The notes beneath the pieces are model-generated. The model made no database searches, had not been told where the DNA came from, and was given only the letters and a program-made list of their open reading frames with translations. A program made the position numbers and the translations under genes. From Cercophora sp. LCS_1 (taxonomy: Eukaryota > Ascomycota > Sordariomycetes > Sordariales > Lasiosphaeriaceae), in contig JAPZLL010000017.1 in assembly GCA_036250225.1 (NCBI GenBank), forward strand, positions 62,001 to 126,000: a stretch of DNA of 64,000 bases. Direction: 5' to 3'. Positions 33,813 to 44,910 of the stretch are shown here, one piece after another (position 1 is the first letter of the stretch; each line of letters opens with the position of its first letter).

Positions 33813-35181
33813 ATGGCACCCCTCACCTTCAACACACTTCCGCACCCCGTCGACTCGTCAGCAAACCTCACCCCCTTCTCCATCTCTGTGCCGGATTCTG
33901 ACCTAGAGAACCTCAACACGCTCCTCCAACTCTCGCATGTTGCATCTCCAAACTATGAGAACTCGCACAACGAGGGCTATTTCGGCATCCCACGCGATGT
34001 CCTCGTCAAGCTTGTCTCGCACTGGCAGACATCTTACTCATGGCGCAAATGGGAATCAGAGTTAAACTCGTTCCCGCAGTACAAAATCAACATCGCCGAT
34101 GACGACCACAACGGCCGCTCTTACGACATCCACTTCCTCGCTCTCTTCTCTAGCAATCCCTCGGCCATTCCCATTCTGTTTCTTCACGGCTGGCCTGGCT
34201 CCATCGTCGAGTTCCTGCCCCTCCTGCAACATGTCCGCTCCAAGTTTCCCGCTCCCGCCGAACTACCCTACCACATCATCGTCCCGCACTTTATCGGCTT
34301 CGGCTTTTCGTCTCCGCCGCCGCCCGACCGCGACTTCACCCACATCGACAACGCCCGTCTTGTGGCCAAGCTCATGCGCACTTTGGGTTTCAAAGGCTAC
34401 GTCGTCCAGGGCGGAGACTTAGGCGGAGCCACCGCGCCGATTGTATCGTCTCTCGACCCGGCCTGTAAACTCGTGCACGTCAACATGCTGGGTATTCCAC
34501 CGCCTGAGGGAACGGATATTGAAGCCGACATGTGAGTCTCTCTCATCTACCAAGGTACACTCAACCACTCCTAACAACCCCCAGAAAAGCAGGCGTTTAC
34601 ACCCCCGATGAAATCGCCTCTCTATCGCAAACCCAGTCCTTCATCACCCGCGGCACGGCTTTCATCCATCTCGACGGGACGCGCCCTTCCACCGCTGGTT
34701 TTATCATCGGAAGTAACCCCGTTAGTCTGCTAACGTGGATCGGCGAGAAGATGACATCTTGGAGTGATAGCTCCGTGTTTGATCCCGCTACCAACGCACA
34801 GCATCGCGAGTTGTTGCTGACGAATGTTTCGCTGTACTGGTTCTCGCGGTGCTATCCAACAAGCATGTACCACCACCGCATCGCATGGAAGGGATTGGGT
34901 GAGTTGACGAGCGGATGGAAGGATGTGCAGGTGCCGATGGGGTATTCGTGGTTTAGAAAGGAAATATCGAATCCACCCAGGGCGTGGATTGAGAAGAGCG
35001 GAAAGGTGGTGTGGTATCGGAAGCACGAACAGGTGTGTTTGCTCTCTACCTATGCTGACTTGTGAGGTGAATGCTGACGTGATAGGGTGGGCACTTTGCG
35101 TCGCTGGAGATGCCCGAGACTTTGTGGCGGGATGTTGAGGATTTCGTGAGCCAGTTTTGGAAGTGTGATGCGGTGAATTGA
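33813..35181 (+). CDS. Epoxide hydrolase (alpha/beta hydrolase with EHN domain)
   Basis: Protein of 420 residues in three exons (introns 34532-34584 and 35033-35085). The N-terminal EHN lid is seen (FSISVPDSDLENLNTLLQL... WRKWESELNSFPQYKINI). Catalytic features: oxyanion HGWPGS, nucleophile aspartate in QGGDLGGA, and the general-base histidine in GGHFASLEMPETLW, which is only created by the second splice. Tyrosines in the cap (LYWFSRCYPTSMYHHR) could serve as epoxide-binding residues. It hydrolyses epoxides to diols, usually in detoxification or secondary metabolism; the natural substrate is unknown. No signal peptide is present, so the enzyme is probably cytosolic. Confidence 0.92.
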
Positions 35182-35533
35182 ATGAGCACCTCGGCTTCGA
35201 CAGCGTTCGGAAATATCGGCTTCCTTTTTGATATGTTGGAATTCCGGGGTTCTGCAGCGTGGGGCCTGTCTGGTCGCTTGAATGGGTCGCCGCAGGGAGG
35301 GCGGAGTCATTTATGTTTGAGACTTGAGGTGGCGGAGCAAGATAAGCGATGTCGTTGGCTCTCACGCCTTTTGATCCAGGCCACCAGACTGGGTCATTTG
35401 CGTCAGGTCAATCCATAAAGACCCTCTCTCAACTTAAACAGTACAACTCATTCTCATTTTGGCCATCCTCGTCATCCCATTTCTCTTCTTGTTGCTCGAT
35501 TCAGTCCCCAGAGCTGACTTACAGGTGAGCGCA
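35182..35533. other. Short intergenic region
   Basis: 352 bp between two same-strand genes; probably includes the 5' UTR of the next gene. A GTGAGC directly before the ATG at 35534 may be a 5'-UTR splice donor, but no acceptor arrangement is evident. Confidence 0.5.
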
Positions 35534-36656
35534 ATGTTCTTCGCCTACGGCCCTGCCCCAAAACAAGCACCCCCAGCTGGTTCTCCTCTCGATGCTGTGG
35601 TATGTTCTTTCATCTGCTCGGTTCTACGTCTGTGACTCATGCTCTTCAGCGTTTATACAAGCTAAGCCAGAATGACGCCACCTTTCAGTTCTGTGAGTTC
35701 AAAATCCTGCCTGCGACTGCTGCGCGGTGAGGCTAATACCATCCCGACGCAGACAAGACAACGTTTGAAAGCTCTTGGGCCCACCCTGGCAAAACTGCCC
35801 AGTTTCAGGGTGTCTACTCCATTGTTCCGGCACCGGGCAGCACCGACCGGAGCATCCGCAGTTTTGCGCACTGTTACCCAGCTTACATGGGCCATCGTTT
35901 CCAGGAATTTCTAAGGAATATGGATGAAGTCACTGCCGAGTACGTTCCTATCGTTTCCCGACTTTCACGTGGCTAACATGCGTTCTGTTGGTTAGCGAAG
36001 GAACCGATGAGCCGAAATACCGTTTCCATGGGACCAAGAGAGCTTGTAATATCGGTGACCAGGATCCGGGTGGTGGCTATCTGCGGACGTGCCAGAACCA
36101 CGAATGTAGTCTCTGCAAGATCTTGAGGAACTCTTTTACGTTGTCCTCGTCGGGTAAGTACCTTAACTTAGACAGCGGCGATCTTGCGATTGAGTTCGCT
36201 GACGCTGTATTGTACAATGCTAGGGTCCAACGCAGGCTCCATGTTTGGACATGGAATCTACTCCACTACGTGCTCTTCTAGTAAGCCAGGCTTTGCGGGG
36301 AACGGGAAGGGACGCGCTGACTCCTCGACAGAAGCGGATCACTACGTGAGAAACCACCACGTCAGATCCAATCTACATGCCATGCTTGTATGTGCGGTTG
36401 TCACTGGAACCGGTACCTCTTTGGCCTGCTCGGACACGACGTTTGACCAGATCGGCGGCCTGATCTACGGCTCTGTAAGTTCCCACATGTATGGTGCAGA
36501 TACCGCACGCTAACGATGCTGGCCCTACGACAGGCCGAGGCAGTTACTGCAGCCAACGGAGGCCAAGTTCGGTATCCTGAGACGATCTCCTACAGAGAGA
36601 ACGGTATCATCCCGGTAGGGTTGGTCATGTACACACGACAGGGGTGGACCGGCTAA
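35534..36656 (+). CDS. PARP-like ADP-ribosyltransferase domain protein
   Basis: Small protein of 258 residues assembled from seven exons; introns 35600-35649, 35693-35752, 35940-35995, 36154-36223, 36281-36331 and 36475-36533 all have GT-AG ends and keep one frame. The C-terminal 150 residues form a PARP-type catalytic core: FHGTKRACNIGD (His about 110), a cysteine cluster CQNHECSLCKILRNSF, MFGHGIYSTTCSSKADHYV (Tyr about 164), and RYPETISYRENGIIP (Glu about 234), giving the H-Y-E triad. This combination resembles a fungal family of stand-alone PARP-like proteins. The cysteines could bind a metal (inference). No signal peptide is seen, so the site is intracellular. The target is unknown. Confidence 0.85.
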
Positions 36657-37923
36657 AAAGCAGGCTGGGACTAGAACTGGATTGAGATTGATATTCTGCG
36701 TGTAGCGGGCTTGTCAACTCCTTCACTAAAAGAGTTTCACCCTTTGCTTTTCGAAATTAGTGCACTGAACCAGCAATACTCAGCATCGACTCTCCACGCC
36801 TGGAAATGTGTGCGTAACAATGTCTGCATCCACGTTTCTAGGCTTTTCCGGATACGCGGAAATTGAGGTTATGCGCTTAGCTCCTCAGCCTTGGTTTGGT
36901 GTTGAACTGTATACTATTCCCTAAGCACGTTCTTGCTCGTGATCAGCGCGGTGGCGCGAGCGGCAATACTGAATGCCCATGTCGTCGAATAACACCAAAC
37001 TCTTTTGATTAAAGAGAAACGGTGCTACCAGATACGAATGGAAGAGAAACTGCACCTATGAAGAACCAATTGTCCATCCAAGTGAAGATCCAACTGCCGC
37101 TCTCAAGCGCACCCCGCCCGAAGTCTTTATGCATGGCCAATGGGGTTTCTGTGTAACACCGCTCGCAACCGCCACCAGCTCCTCCACTTTGAATTGTATC
37201 ATGTCGATTCCTACCAGTTAAGAAACGAGACCCACGTGATGGTCTGCGGACTTCCACGTCGATGTTTTATACCTCCCTGCTCAACAACAGCTCTACCGCT
37301 GTCCACAGGTGAGCAGTCCGGATGCAAACCACGGTCATGGATGTGTAAGAATGGCGGTGAGTGAGGGGTGAGGGCTTTTTGGGCCCCGGACCGAGACCCG
37401 AAAGCATGCATTAGTTTTCTCAAGACCCCGGTCGGGGGGCTGAGCTCGGGCGTGTGTCCTGACCTCCGCACACCGAAAGCCTTGCCGCTGGAAACCCGGC
37501 CCCTTCATTCCAAGCGGGCCCTCGTATGATATAATTGAGTCTGCAGTTGTGGCAGCATGATAAACATTGGGGTCAGTGACTAGAATATGTGATAAGCGCG
37601 ATTTGAAGGTCTGGTCTGGAAAAGGGGAAAGTAAACATCTCCCAGCCCCTCTCGAGTTCGAAGGGGCCCTTATCGCCCCCAGCCCCAACCATGTTGCGTA
37701 AAAGCTCGTGTCCGGTGAGCACAGCTGCCTGATAGCCAAAGCTGCATCTTGGCTACTCGAAAGTCCATCCACATCTGCACTCCGGAGTCCGGACTTCCCT
37801 TCCGCGTGCGCGCGAACCAAGCCCCGGGTCTTGGCGTTCGGACGCCCTCTTTACCGCTGGCATGACCACTTGGATGGGTTTCTCCCCAAAATCACGCGAC
37901 AATATGCCCATTGTGAATTCAAC
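36657..37923. other. Intergenic, no gene seen
   Basis: 1.27 kb with only short overlapping frames lacking motifs. No repeat or element was recognised. Confidence 0.55.
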
Positions 37924-38967
37924 ATGCGACTAGCATTCGCCATCGGGGCCCTCTCAGCGGCCGCTGCGAACTTGGTCCACGCTGTCGATGGTGGAAGCGA
38001 GCCGATTGATTGGAGCGAAGCAGGAGCTGGATCACTCCGAGCTTGTGCGCAAGCCGTATTCACCGGTTGCTGCGGGAATTGGCAGCACGAAGTGCAAGTT
38101 GATCGTTGGTTAGGGTGCGATGACCAGGAGGTATGTTTCCATTCCTTCCCACCAGGTTTTTCAGCGACTGACACGAAATAGTGTCTTTGCAGACCCGACC
38201 TGATCGCTGATGTCCACAAATACATCAAGAAATTTGTTTCGAGATCGTGCGGGGAGAAGAGGGTTGATGTCGATGCAGCTCTCAAACTGTACAATGATTA
38301 CTGTTCCTCCAACGGCTTTCCGATCCCGGGTTATACGTACATCAGTACCCAGACGGTCCGTGTTACCACAGCAACGACAACCGAAACCACGACTGCGCCC
38401 AAGAGTAAGATAACCAAGGTTTCTGAGGATGATCAGGGCGAGGGCAGGACGACAGGCACAACGGTCAGTGGCGAAACCCCTGGCACGAAAACCACCAGCG
38501 CAACGCCCACAGCCAGAGAGAGCACTTTCTCTCCCGGGCCACGAGTCCACCCACTCCCGTGGACCGGACTTATCGTTCTATTCGCTTTGATCCCGGTTCT
38601 CATCACCGCAGCGCAAGCGCAGACATTGGTCGTCACTTTCACCGAGTCCATACCACCAGCAGCATTCTCCACTGTGACAACACTCGAGACAGTCCTGACA
38701 AAACCACTAGTGAGTACCCTCCGAGTTGCGGAGACAGAGAATCCTGAAACAACCAGGTCGGAGGACTCGCCTCAAACTAGCCAGGCCAGTACGGCAGGCA
38801 TCGAGAATAGAAATAACGGGACTGGGTCAAATGGTGGAAGTGGGGAATCGTCAAGTGGTAAAGCGGAGCTTTCACAGCTCGAAGTTGCAGGGATAGTTAT
38901 TGGGGTTGTACTGGGCACCGTCACCACTGTTGCAACAGTATGGATGTGTATGAGGGGCCGGTGTTAG
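37924..38967 (+). CDS. Secreted or cell-surface Cys/Thr-rich protein with C-terminal membrane segment
   Basis: Predicted protein of 330 residues with one intron (38131-38181). A signal peptide (MRLAFAIGALSAAAANLVHA) leads into a domain with cysteines in ACAQAVFTGCCGNW, GCDDQECLCRPDLIADVHKYI and YNDYCSSNGFPIPGYT. A Thr/Ser-rich stretch follows. Oddly, a second hydrophobic segment (about residue 205; WTGLIVLFALIPVLI then TAAQAQ) lies in the middle and looks like a signal peptide or membrane helix. The C-terminus has a helix (VAGIVIGVVLGTVTTVATVWM) with a short basic tail. I do not know the family. A missed splice around 38404-38640 is possible. Confidence 0.7.
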
Positions 38968-39123
38968 GTCTGGAAGGAAAGCTGAAGCTAGACGCAATAC
39001 CCATCCGTATACCGAGAACCATATGGACTAAAACATACAACCGAGAACAACTCTATCTTCGCATCATGTAATACCTCTGAGACAAGAGACACGGCAACCA
39101 CCCTCTTCTCCAAAAGAAGCCCA

Positions 39124-39716
39124 TTACCGAGTAATCCCGCCCGGGATCCACTCCTCGACAGGGCAGAGTTGGAACCTGTTATTGTCCATGCCGTCATGCG
39201 TCATGACGCCGCAGTACATGCCGTTAACGGTGGGCTTTGTGTCCGGGTTATCGGTATAGATCCAGAACACGACCCTGTCCGGGCCTGCCGGACCTCCACC
39301 GTAGATCTCTCTGTTGTGCATGATGGGAAACTCCCACAGGTCCTTGTTCCTGCACTTGGAGCCAAAATTGAGGTTGTCGGGTCTGTTGTAGAACCTCTTG
39401 GGGAAGCCGCCTATGCAAGAGGTTAGTTGGAGTTTAGCCAGCCGGGCAGGGAGACGTGTAGGGAGAGAGAAAGGAACGCACCTGGTTGAGGCTCGTTGGT
39501 TGGCGTTAGGTTAATGCCCTGCTGAATGGCCGCCTCCACCTGAGGACGACTGTAGGCCCACTTGGATGGGTCTGGGCAAATGATCAACTCGTCACTTTCG
39601 AATAGGTTATCGACGGTTCGCTTGTTCAGAGGTGACGAGCCCGGGGCGGGCGTGGTGGGGACGGCGTGGGTTTGCACGACGGCGAGGCCGAGGGCCAAAA
39701 GAGCTGAGAGCTGCAT
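39124..39716 (-). CDS. Secreted RNase T1/N1-family (guanyl-specific ribonuclease-like) protein
   Basis: Protein of 173 residues with one intron (39411-39481). A signal peptide (MQLSALLALGLAVVQTHA) and a Lys-Arg site (SPLNKR) suggest secretion and propeptide processing. The second exon matches the microbial RNase T1/U2 fold: WEFPI (general-base Glu), YGGGPAGPDRVVF (Arg) and GVMTHDG (His). At the position where T1 relatives have YPH the sequence reads FPK, so the Tyr and first His are changed to Phe and Lys. The loops are longer than in RNase T1, and an N-terminal extension is present. RNA cleavage is plausible but the altered residues leave activity open. Members of this superfamily include nutritional RNases and ribotoxin-type effectors. 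Confidence 0.75.
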
Positions 39717-39808
39717 GGTTGCTATTGAGATAGAGCCCCGGTTGTTTATTGATGTGTGCTGAATTTCTGGAGTGAAGACACATCATCATTCGACAGCGGA
39801 AGACACTG

Positions 39809-39815
39809 ATTTATA
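39809..39815 (-). promoter_or_regulatory. TATA box of RNase-like gene
   Basis: TATAAAT on the minus strand, about 93 bp upstream of the ATG at 39716. Confidence 0.55.
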
Positions 39816-40472
39816 TCCCGAACTTGGCCATGTTGAAGTAGATTGCCAAGTCGCCATCTTCCTCGCCGTGCAGGCTGAGGAGGCAAAGCTTTAGCTGGTA
39901 TGAGCATTCAATGAAATGAGCATGGCAGACGGTTGCTCCATTCTGCCTGACAGTAGGTAAGCCTTCACGATGATTACCTTGGGCATTGTTGGTTTAGTCT
40001 TAATTGTGTAACAACATGACAATCCATGATAGGCCTGTTGGCTGTCCAACCGTTAGACGCCTTTCCCCACAGCCTTGAAGGAAGCTGGGGTTATAACGCA
40101 TGAATGCGTGCCTCCCATACATAGATTAAGATCCAATTATGGCACGGGATGGACGGGTGGTGCGGCGTGTTTTCTGGTTGCTCATAGGATGCTTGGCGCC
40201 GAAACAGCCAGTACGCGCCTCGCCGACGTTGCAACATGATGTCATGACTGCGATCCTTCAAGGGGATGGGCCTTTGTGCAACACAAAAAGTTTTGCATGA
40301 AAAGCCTGAGTGCGCCTGGTTGACGTTTGCGTTACACGACAGCCAGTCGCTGCCGTCGATCCCCGCGGTAGAGAGCCCTCAGGTGCCTGCAAGTTCATTT
40401 TGCCACTGCCAGTCAGGTGCTGGTGCAAGGTGAGTCAATCAATCGCCCACATGTGCGATTCCTTCCGTCATG

Positions 40473-40478
40473 TATAAG
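40473..40478 (+). promoter_or_regulatory. TATA-like box of gene at 40570
   Basis: TATAAG about 92 bp upstream of the ATG at 40570. Confidence 0.45.
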
Positions 40479-40569
40479 TCGTTTGACGAGAAACAAACCC
40501 GTGCCTCAACACCCCCCAACCATAAATTCAACCACAATCAACCACCCAAGTCCACTCAACAACGCCGAC

Positions 40570-41478
40570 ATGACCACCATATTCGACATCCCCGGAACCA
40601 ACCCTCCCAACCCCTTCACCACGCCCACCCAAACCTATCTCTCCAATCCCCACGACGACCATGCCGCCTCAACAGCCTCGGAGCTAATCGCCATCGTCAC
40701 AACCTCCTCAGACCCCTCATCAAGCCTCTTCTACCTCTGGGACGCCTTCTTCACCTCCGTCGTCCACGTCCCGTCAACCACACCAAACTCCTTCACTCCA
40801 CACCTCATCCTCCTCTCCGCCATCCGCGCCCACAAAGCAACCAAACCAACACAACTTATCCCCGGCTCCGACCGCGAGAGGACCCTCCATGCAAGCGGCC
40901 ATCTCCAACCCGACGGCCACTTCCACTGGTCCAAGCTCCCGCTCTTTCCCGCCCAATGGGGCGATACGCACGACATCATACAGGATTGGCGATCCTGGGA
41001 TGGTGTTCGATCATCTGGTGTGACCACCGATGGGAAACCAGCTGATTTCTACCTTCGGTTTCTTACCTTTTCGGCAGTTATGCTTGGACAGACTGCAAAG
41101 GCGAGTGAAATTCATCCTGTCAATGTGTTTTATGCTGCTAGGGGTGTGCTTGAGAGGGAGGGCAAGGGCGAGGAGGAGAAAAGAGGGCTGGATGTGCATC
41201 AGTTGTGGGAGTTGGATGTCAGGGCTACGGCCGTCTGGTTGAGGTATGCGGCGAGGAGGTTGTGGGATATGGACGGGGAGCAGTTGAGGGGCGCAGGGTA
41301 TGATAGGACGTTGGATTCGGGGACGGATTTGTGGGGTGAGGGGGAGGGCTTGAAGAGGGAGAGGTGGGTTTTGTGGAGGGACAGATTAGAGGTCTTTGAA
41401 GGGGAGGTTCAGGATGCGGAGACGAAGGAGGAAGTGAGGGAGGCGAGGAAGGTTGTTGACGGGCTTTTGGGGGAGTGA
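40570..41478 (+). CDS. Cytosolic protein, DUF3632-like
   Basis: Intronless protein of 302 residues; the ATG at 40570 follows an ACAACGCCGAC leader. Segments such as SSLFYLWDAFFTSVVHVP, PHLILLSAIRAHK, SKLPLFPAQWGDTHDIIQDW and FLTFSAVMLGQ resemble the fungal DUF3632 family, whose function is unknown. The C-terminal third is helical and charged (RRLWDMDGEQLRG, WRDRLEVFEGEVQDAETKEE). There is no signal peptide and no catalytic motif. The first half has cytosine-rich codon choice (ACC, CCC, AAC) while the second half is G-rich (GGG, AGG, GAG), an abrupt change in strand composition around position 41040. Confidence 0.78.
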   Translation: MTTIFDIPGTNPPNPFTTPTQTYLSNPHDDHAASTASELIAIVTTSSDPSSSLFYLWDAFFTSVVHVPSTTPNSFTPHLILLSAIRAHKATKPTQLIPGSDRERTLHASGHLQPDGHFHWSKLPLFPAQWGDTHDIIQDWRSWDGVRSSGVTTDGKPADFYLRFLTFSAVMLGQTAKASEIHPVNVFYAARGVLEREGKGEEEKRGLDVHQLWELDVRATAVWLRYAARRLWDMDGEQLRGAGYDRTLDSGTDLWGEGEGLKRERWVLWRDRLEVFEGEVQDAETKEEVREARKVVDGLLGE

Positions 41479-42700
41479 TACAACATGTGTTGCTGCCCGG
41501 GGGTGGATTTTGGGTCCGCTTTGAAGAGGAGTGACGTTAGGGAATGAGACTCTTTGATCCTTCGATGCTGATCAGCCGCTTGAGGAAGGTCCTCGGTCAG
41601 AAGGAGAATGTCGATGAGTGTGGGTAGAACTTCAGTACAAGGCAGCATTCAGACTCGTGGTGCTTCACGACAACAAAGCGCAGTCAAGCATGGATCACAA
41701 CCAAGGAACGTGAACTCAATGCAACACCCCGCAGTGACGAGCAGTTCGATGCATCCATCCCCGGACCAGCTTCTTGGCTTGGACGGGAGTCCGTAGAGTC
41801 ACTGAGAGCGTAGTTGCAATGAGACATGAAAATGACAACAGCAAAGCACATGAGCCCGTGATTGCCGAGGTATTAGAGCTCGGTCTCGCTCCAAGACCAG
41901 GCATTCCCCGGATTTACTCAGAAGCGAAGGTTACAGTCGCATCGCGGACAATGCCAAGCCGGTATATAACGCAGAACCGTTATGAGATCGCTGCGACTCT
42001 GAGTACTGCTAGCTTCAAACTGCCGAGGTGGGATAGAATATGGACAGCCAGGGGAGACGCTGATCGATTGGGTATACTGTGCAGTTGTCATGGGAGTTGG
42101 ACTGTGATAGGAACACGGGGTGGGTGGTGTCAGTAATGAACGCAAGGTCTGTCGGGTCGGTATACATCTCGGAGAATCCTGTCACAGCATCACTCTTAAC
42201 TCGCTTGACTGTAATTTGGTCACATGCAGGAACCCTTCTTGTCAGCATTCACATGTACATCAGGTGTGCTCGAAGGGTTGCACGTGGAAACGTGCCCCTG
42301 CAACCTCCCCCGCAAACAATATCGCAGAACAACAAAATCCGGGGAAATGGAACCACACACCGCCCCGATCTGGATCTTGCTCCGCCCGGTACACCGTTGG
42401 CGCTAGCATCGGCGAGACGTAAACTGCCGGCTCAGTCTCATTGTTCAGGATCGCGGCGGCATATCTGCTGTTCCGAGGGGTCACAGCGGAGATTTGACTA
42501 CCCTAGTCAACGTCACAAGCAAGATGCCAACAGACAAAGTCATCAAGGAGCTTGAAGTCGAGTAACTGTCAACTAAAAAGTATAAATCATCCTAATGCCT
42601 CGCACTGCCAGTCCCTCTCCTCTTGATACAGCATCAGTAACCAGCAACTACAACATATTCCACTCCAATTTCAAACCAGTCCATCAACACAACCGCAAAC
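41479..42700. other. Intergenic, no gene seen
   Basis: 1.2 kb with short frames on both strands and no motif. It includes the promoter of the CFEM gene. Confidence 0.55.
42581..42587 (+). promoter_or_regulatory. TATA box of CFEM gene
   Basis: TATAAAT about 115 bp upstream of the ATG at 42701. Confidence 0.55.
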
Positions 42701-43063
42701 ATGCACTTCCCCACCATCATCGTCGCCGCCCTCGCCGCCGTCGTCTCGGCCGGCCCCGTCGCCAAGCGCCAGGACGCTTGCCCTCAGGTCGCCGACATCC
42801 CGGCCTGCGGTGTACGTTCTCTCCCACCCTTCTGATTCTGATTCTGATTCTGATACTGACCTTGCACGAAACAGGTCACCTGCATCGTCAATGCTTTCGT
42901 CCAGCTCGGTTGCGGCGAGGAGGACTACGTCTGCGCATGCAGCAACTTTGACAGCCTCCGCTCGGCGGCTGCCGGCTGTGTCATTGGCGCGTGCGGTCTT
43001 TTTGGAGCGGGAAGTGTTCTCACCGCTGCCCAGGCTGTTTGCGATGCTTGTGGAACTGCTTAA
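42701..43063 (+). CDS. Small secreted CFEM-domain protein
   Basis: Protein of 99 residues in two exons (intron 42812-42874). A signal peptide (MHFPTIIVAALAAVVSA) and a Lys-Arg site (VAKR) precede a cysteine-rich core with ten cysteines. Their spacing fits CFEM: PACGVTC, LGCGEEDYVCAC, then AGCVIGACG and AVCDAC, with the conserved aspartate before the CxC pair. CFEM proteins are fungal extracellular or GPI-anchored proteins; some bind haem (using that Asp) and others act as effectors. No GPI signal is obvious, so it is probably secreted freely. The intron contains a short TCTGAT repeat (42831-42860). Confidence 0.88.
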
Positions 43064-43862
43064 GGGCGACATATAAGATACTATTACCTGAGACTGTTTA
43101 TTTGGACAATGACTTGTACTTCTTTTCCCCCTCGTGAAGACCCGTGCATCGCTTCTGGGGGCTTGCTATCGTGTCCGCAGTTCACTTCCGTCCTTTCATT
43201 GGTACGATAAATCCAGTCTGGCATTGCTGTCTTGGCCAATCTGGAGTATCCGGAGTTGTGAGGCTGGGTGTCACAGAGTGATGAGTTTCGGCCGGATGAG
43301 GGCTTACAAACAGAACCGGGGAGCGCTGCTAAGCTTCTGATGGGAGCTTATTTCGGAACTTTTATTTTACGCATGACGAAAAGCGTTGCGTGGCGGGGAG
43401 GCTTCAAGTCTTGTCGTTCATCTCTGCGCAAAGATATCTAATTGCAGCTTCTTGAGCTGTTGTCGTGTCGATGGTATTATTGTCAAGCGGTGGAGGAACC
43501 GTGGGCCTGACATTGGCGCCCTCACAGACAACGGCGGCAAGTCACAGCTGGGGATTTCAGAGACGACCCGGTGATTATCGTGACTGGCTGGACACCGTCA
43601 AGGGTCATGGACCGATTGGGGCGATCCGGGGGGCCCTCACAGCCCTACGGCGGGAACGATTGGTGAGAAACGACAAAAAAACCGGGAAGGATGCAAGCCA
43701 ATTTCACCTAGCTGCATGCATCCCGGCCCAGAAGGATTAGGCCCACAGCTGCCTGCCCACTCAAAAGACGCTGGGTGGCGCCGTCGGACGAATATTATCC
43801 CCCTCTTTCCCGGCTTCCCCAGTCCTCCTCCCTTCGACGTCCAAAATTTGTCGGCGGTGACG
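43064..43862. other. Intergenic, no gene seen
   Basis: 0.8 kb between two same-strand genes for secreted-type proteins; no supported feature. Confidence 0.55.
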
Positions 43863-44778
43863 ATGTCAGTGATGCGATTGCTTGCCGTTCTTTCGGCGCT
43901 GGGGCTGGCCCGCGTCGCCGAGTCGGCCAATTGCTACAAAGTCGACGGAAAGCTCCAGAGCGCACAATATGGCTGGAAGGCATGCAAACCCGAGGCGGCA
44001 TCCAGCCCGTGCTGCAGCGGCATCGACTACTGCCTCGACAACGGCCTGTGTCTAAACGCCGGCGTGGTCAACAACATCATCACGGTGCAGGGGTGCACTG
44101 ATCCAAGCTGGGGCGGAGACTGTCGGAAATACTGCCCTGGGTCAATCGGTATGTGCACATGTTGACTTTTTTTGGTCAAGTCGACTGGGACGTGGTGCTG
44201 ATTTCTCGCCGTGGACAGACGGCAACGGCTATGTCGCCATCTCCATCTGCGACGGCTTCAACAACGCCTGCTGCGGCGACGCGGGCAAATGCTGCAACTC
44301 GGGCGACACATTCAAGCTACCCTTCTTCACGAACCTCACACACCCACCCGAAGAATCGGCAACGACAACCCAAGGCGCACCCAACTCGTCTGGCACGACG
44401 GCTCCGAGCCAGACGACGCCGGGTGGACAATCCGCATCATCCGACGCAGCCTTGACGGGACAAGGGTCCGCAGCCACATCGGACCAGGCGCTCAAAGTCG
44501 GTCTTGGGGTCGGGGTATCGCTTGGAGCGCTCCTCCTCGCTGCGATTGGATACTCGATATGGGAATTGAGGAAGCGCCGAGCCATGGCTGAAGAGATGAA
44601 GACAATGACGGACCATGGGGCCGTCGGCGTCGTTCCCGGGCCACCAATGCACCAGTCACCAGCCCCGAAATACCAGCCGTATCCGCACTCGTATCCCTCA
44701 GAGCTTCCGTATCAACAGATCGCCCAGCTTCCGGCCGAAGTAGGAAGGGGCGAGTTGGATGCCAACCCGACGCGATGA
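43863..44778 (+). CDS. Cys-rich extracellular domain protein with single transmembrane helix
   Basis: Protein of 281 residues in two exons (intron 44149-44218). A signal peptide (MSVMRLLAVLSALGLARVAES) is followed by a cysteine-rich ectodomain (NCYKVDG, CKPEAASSPCCSG, YCLDNGLCLN, GCTDPSW, CRKYCPGS, then CDGFNNACCGDAGKCCNSG). A Thr/Ser/Gly-rich stalk leads to one helix (VGLGVGVSLGALLLAAIGYSIW) and a basic stop-transfer ELRKRR. The cytosolic tail is Pro/Tyr/Gln-rich. This layout is common among fungal surface proteins of unknown function and suggests a wall or plasma-membrane sensor or adhesin (inference). An in-frame ATG three codons later could be the true start. Confidence 0.85.
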
Positions 44779-44910
44779 TGAGCTCGGGTGGTTGGGTGGG
44801 TGTTCACTTCCATGGCATGTAAATTTAGCATCACGACTGGTTGGGCATTCGCATGGAGTTTTGGATAAGGCAAGTTTCCATTTTGATACGAATGTCAAAA
44901 ATATGGCTCT

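Larger units (their letters stand above)
39717..40569. other. Intergenic between divergent genes
   Basis: 0.85 kb containing the promoters of the RNase-like gene (minus) and the DUF3632-like gene (plus), each with a TATA-like box. No gene is seen. Confidence 0.55.
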
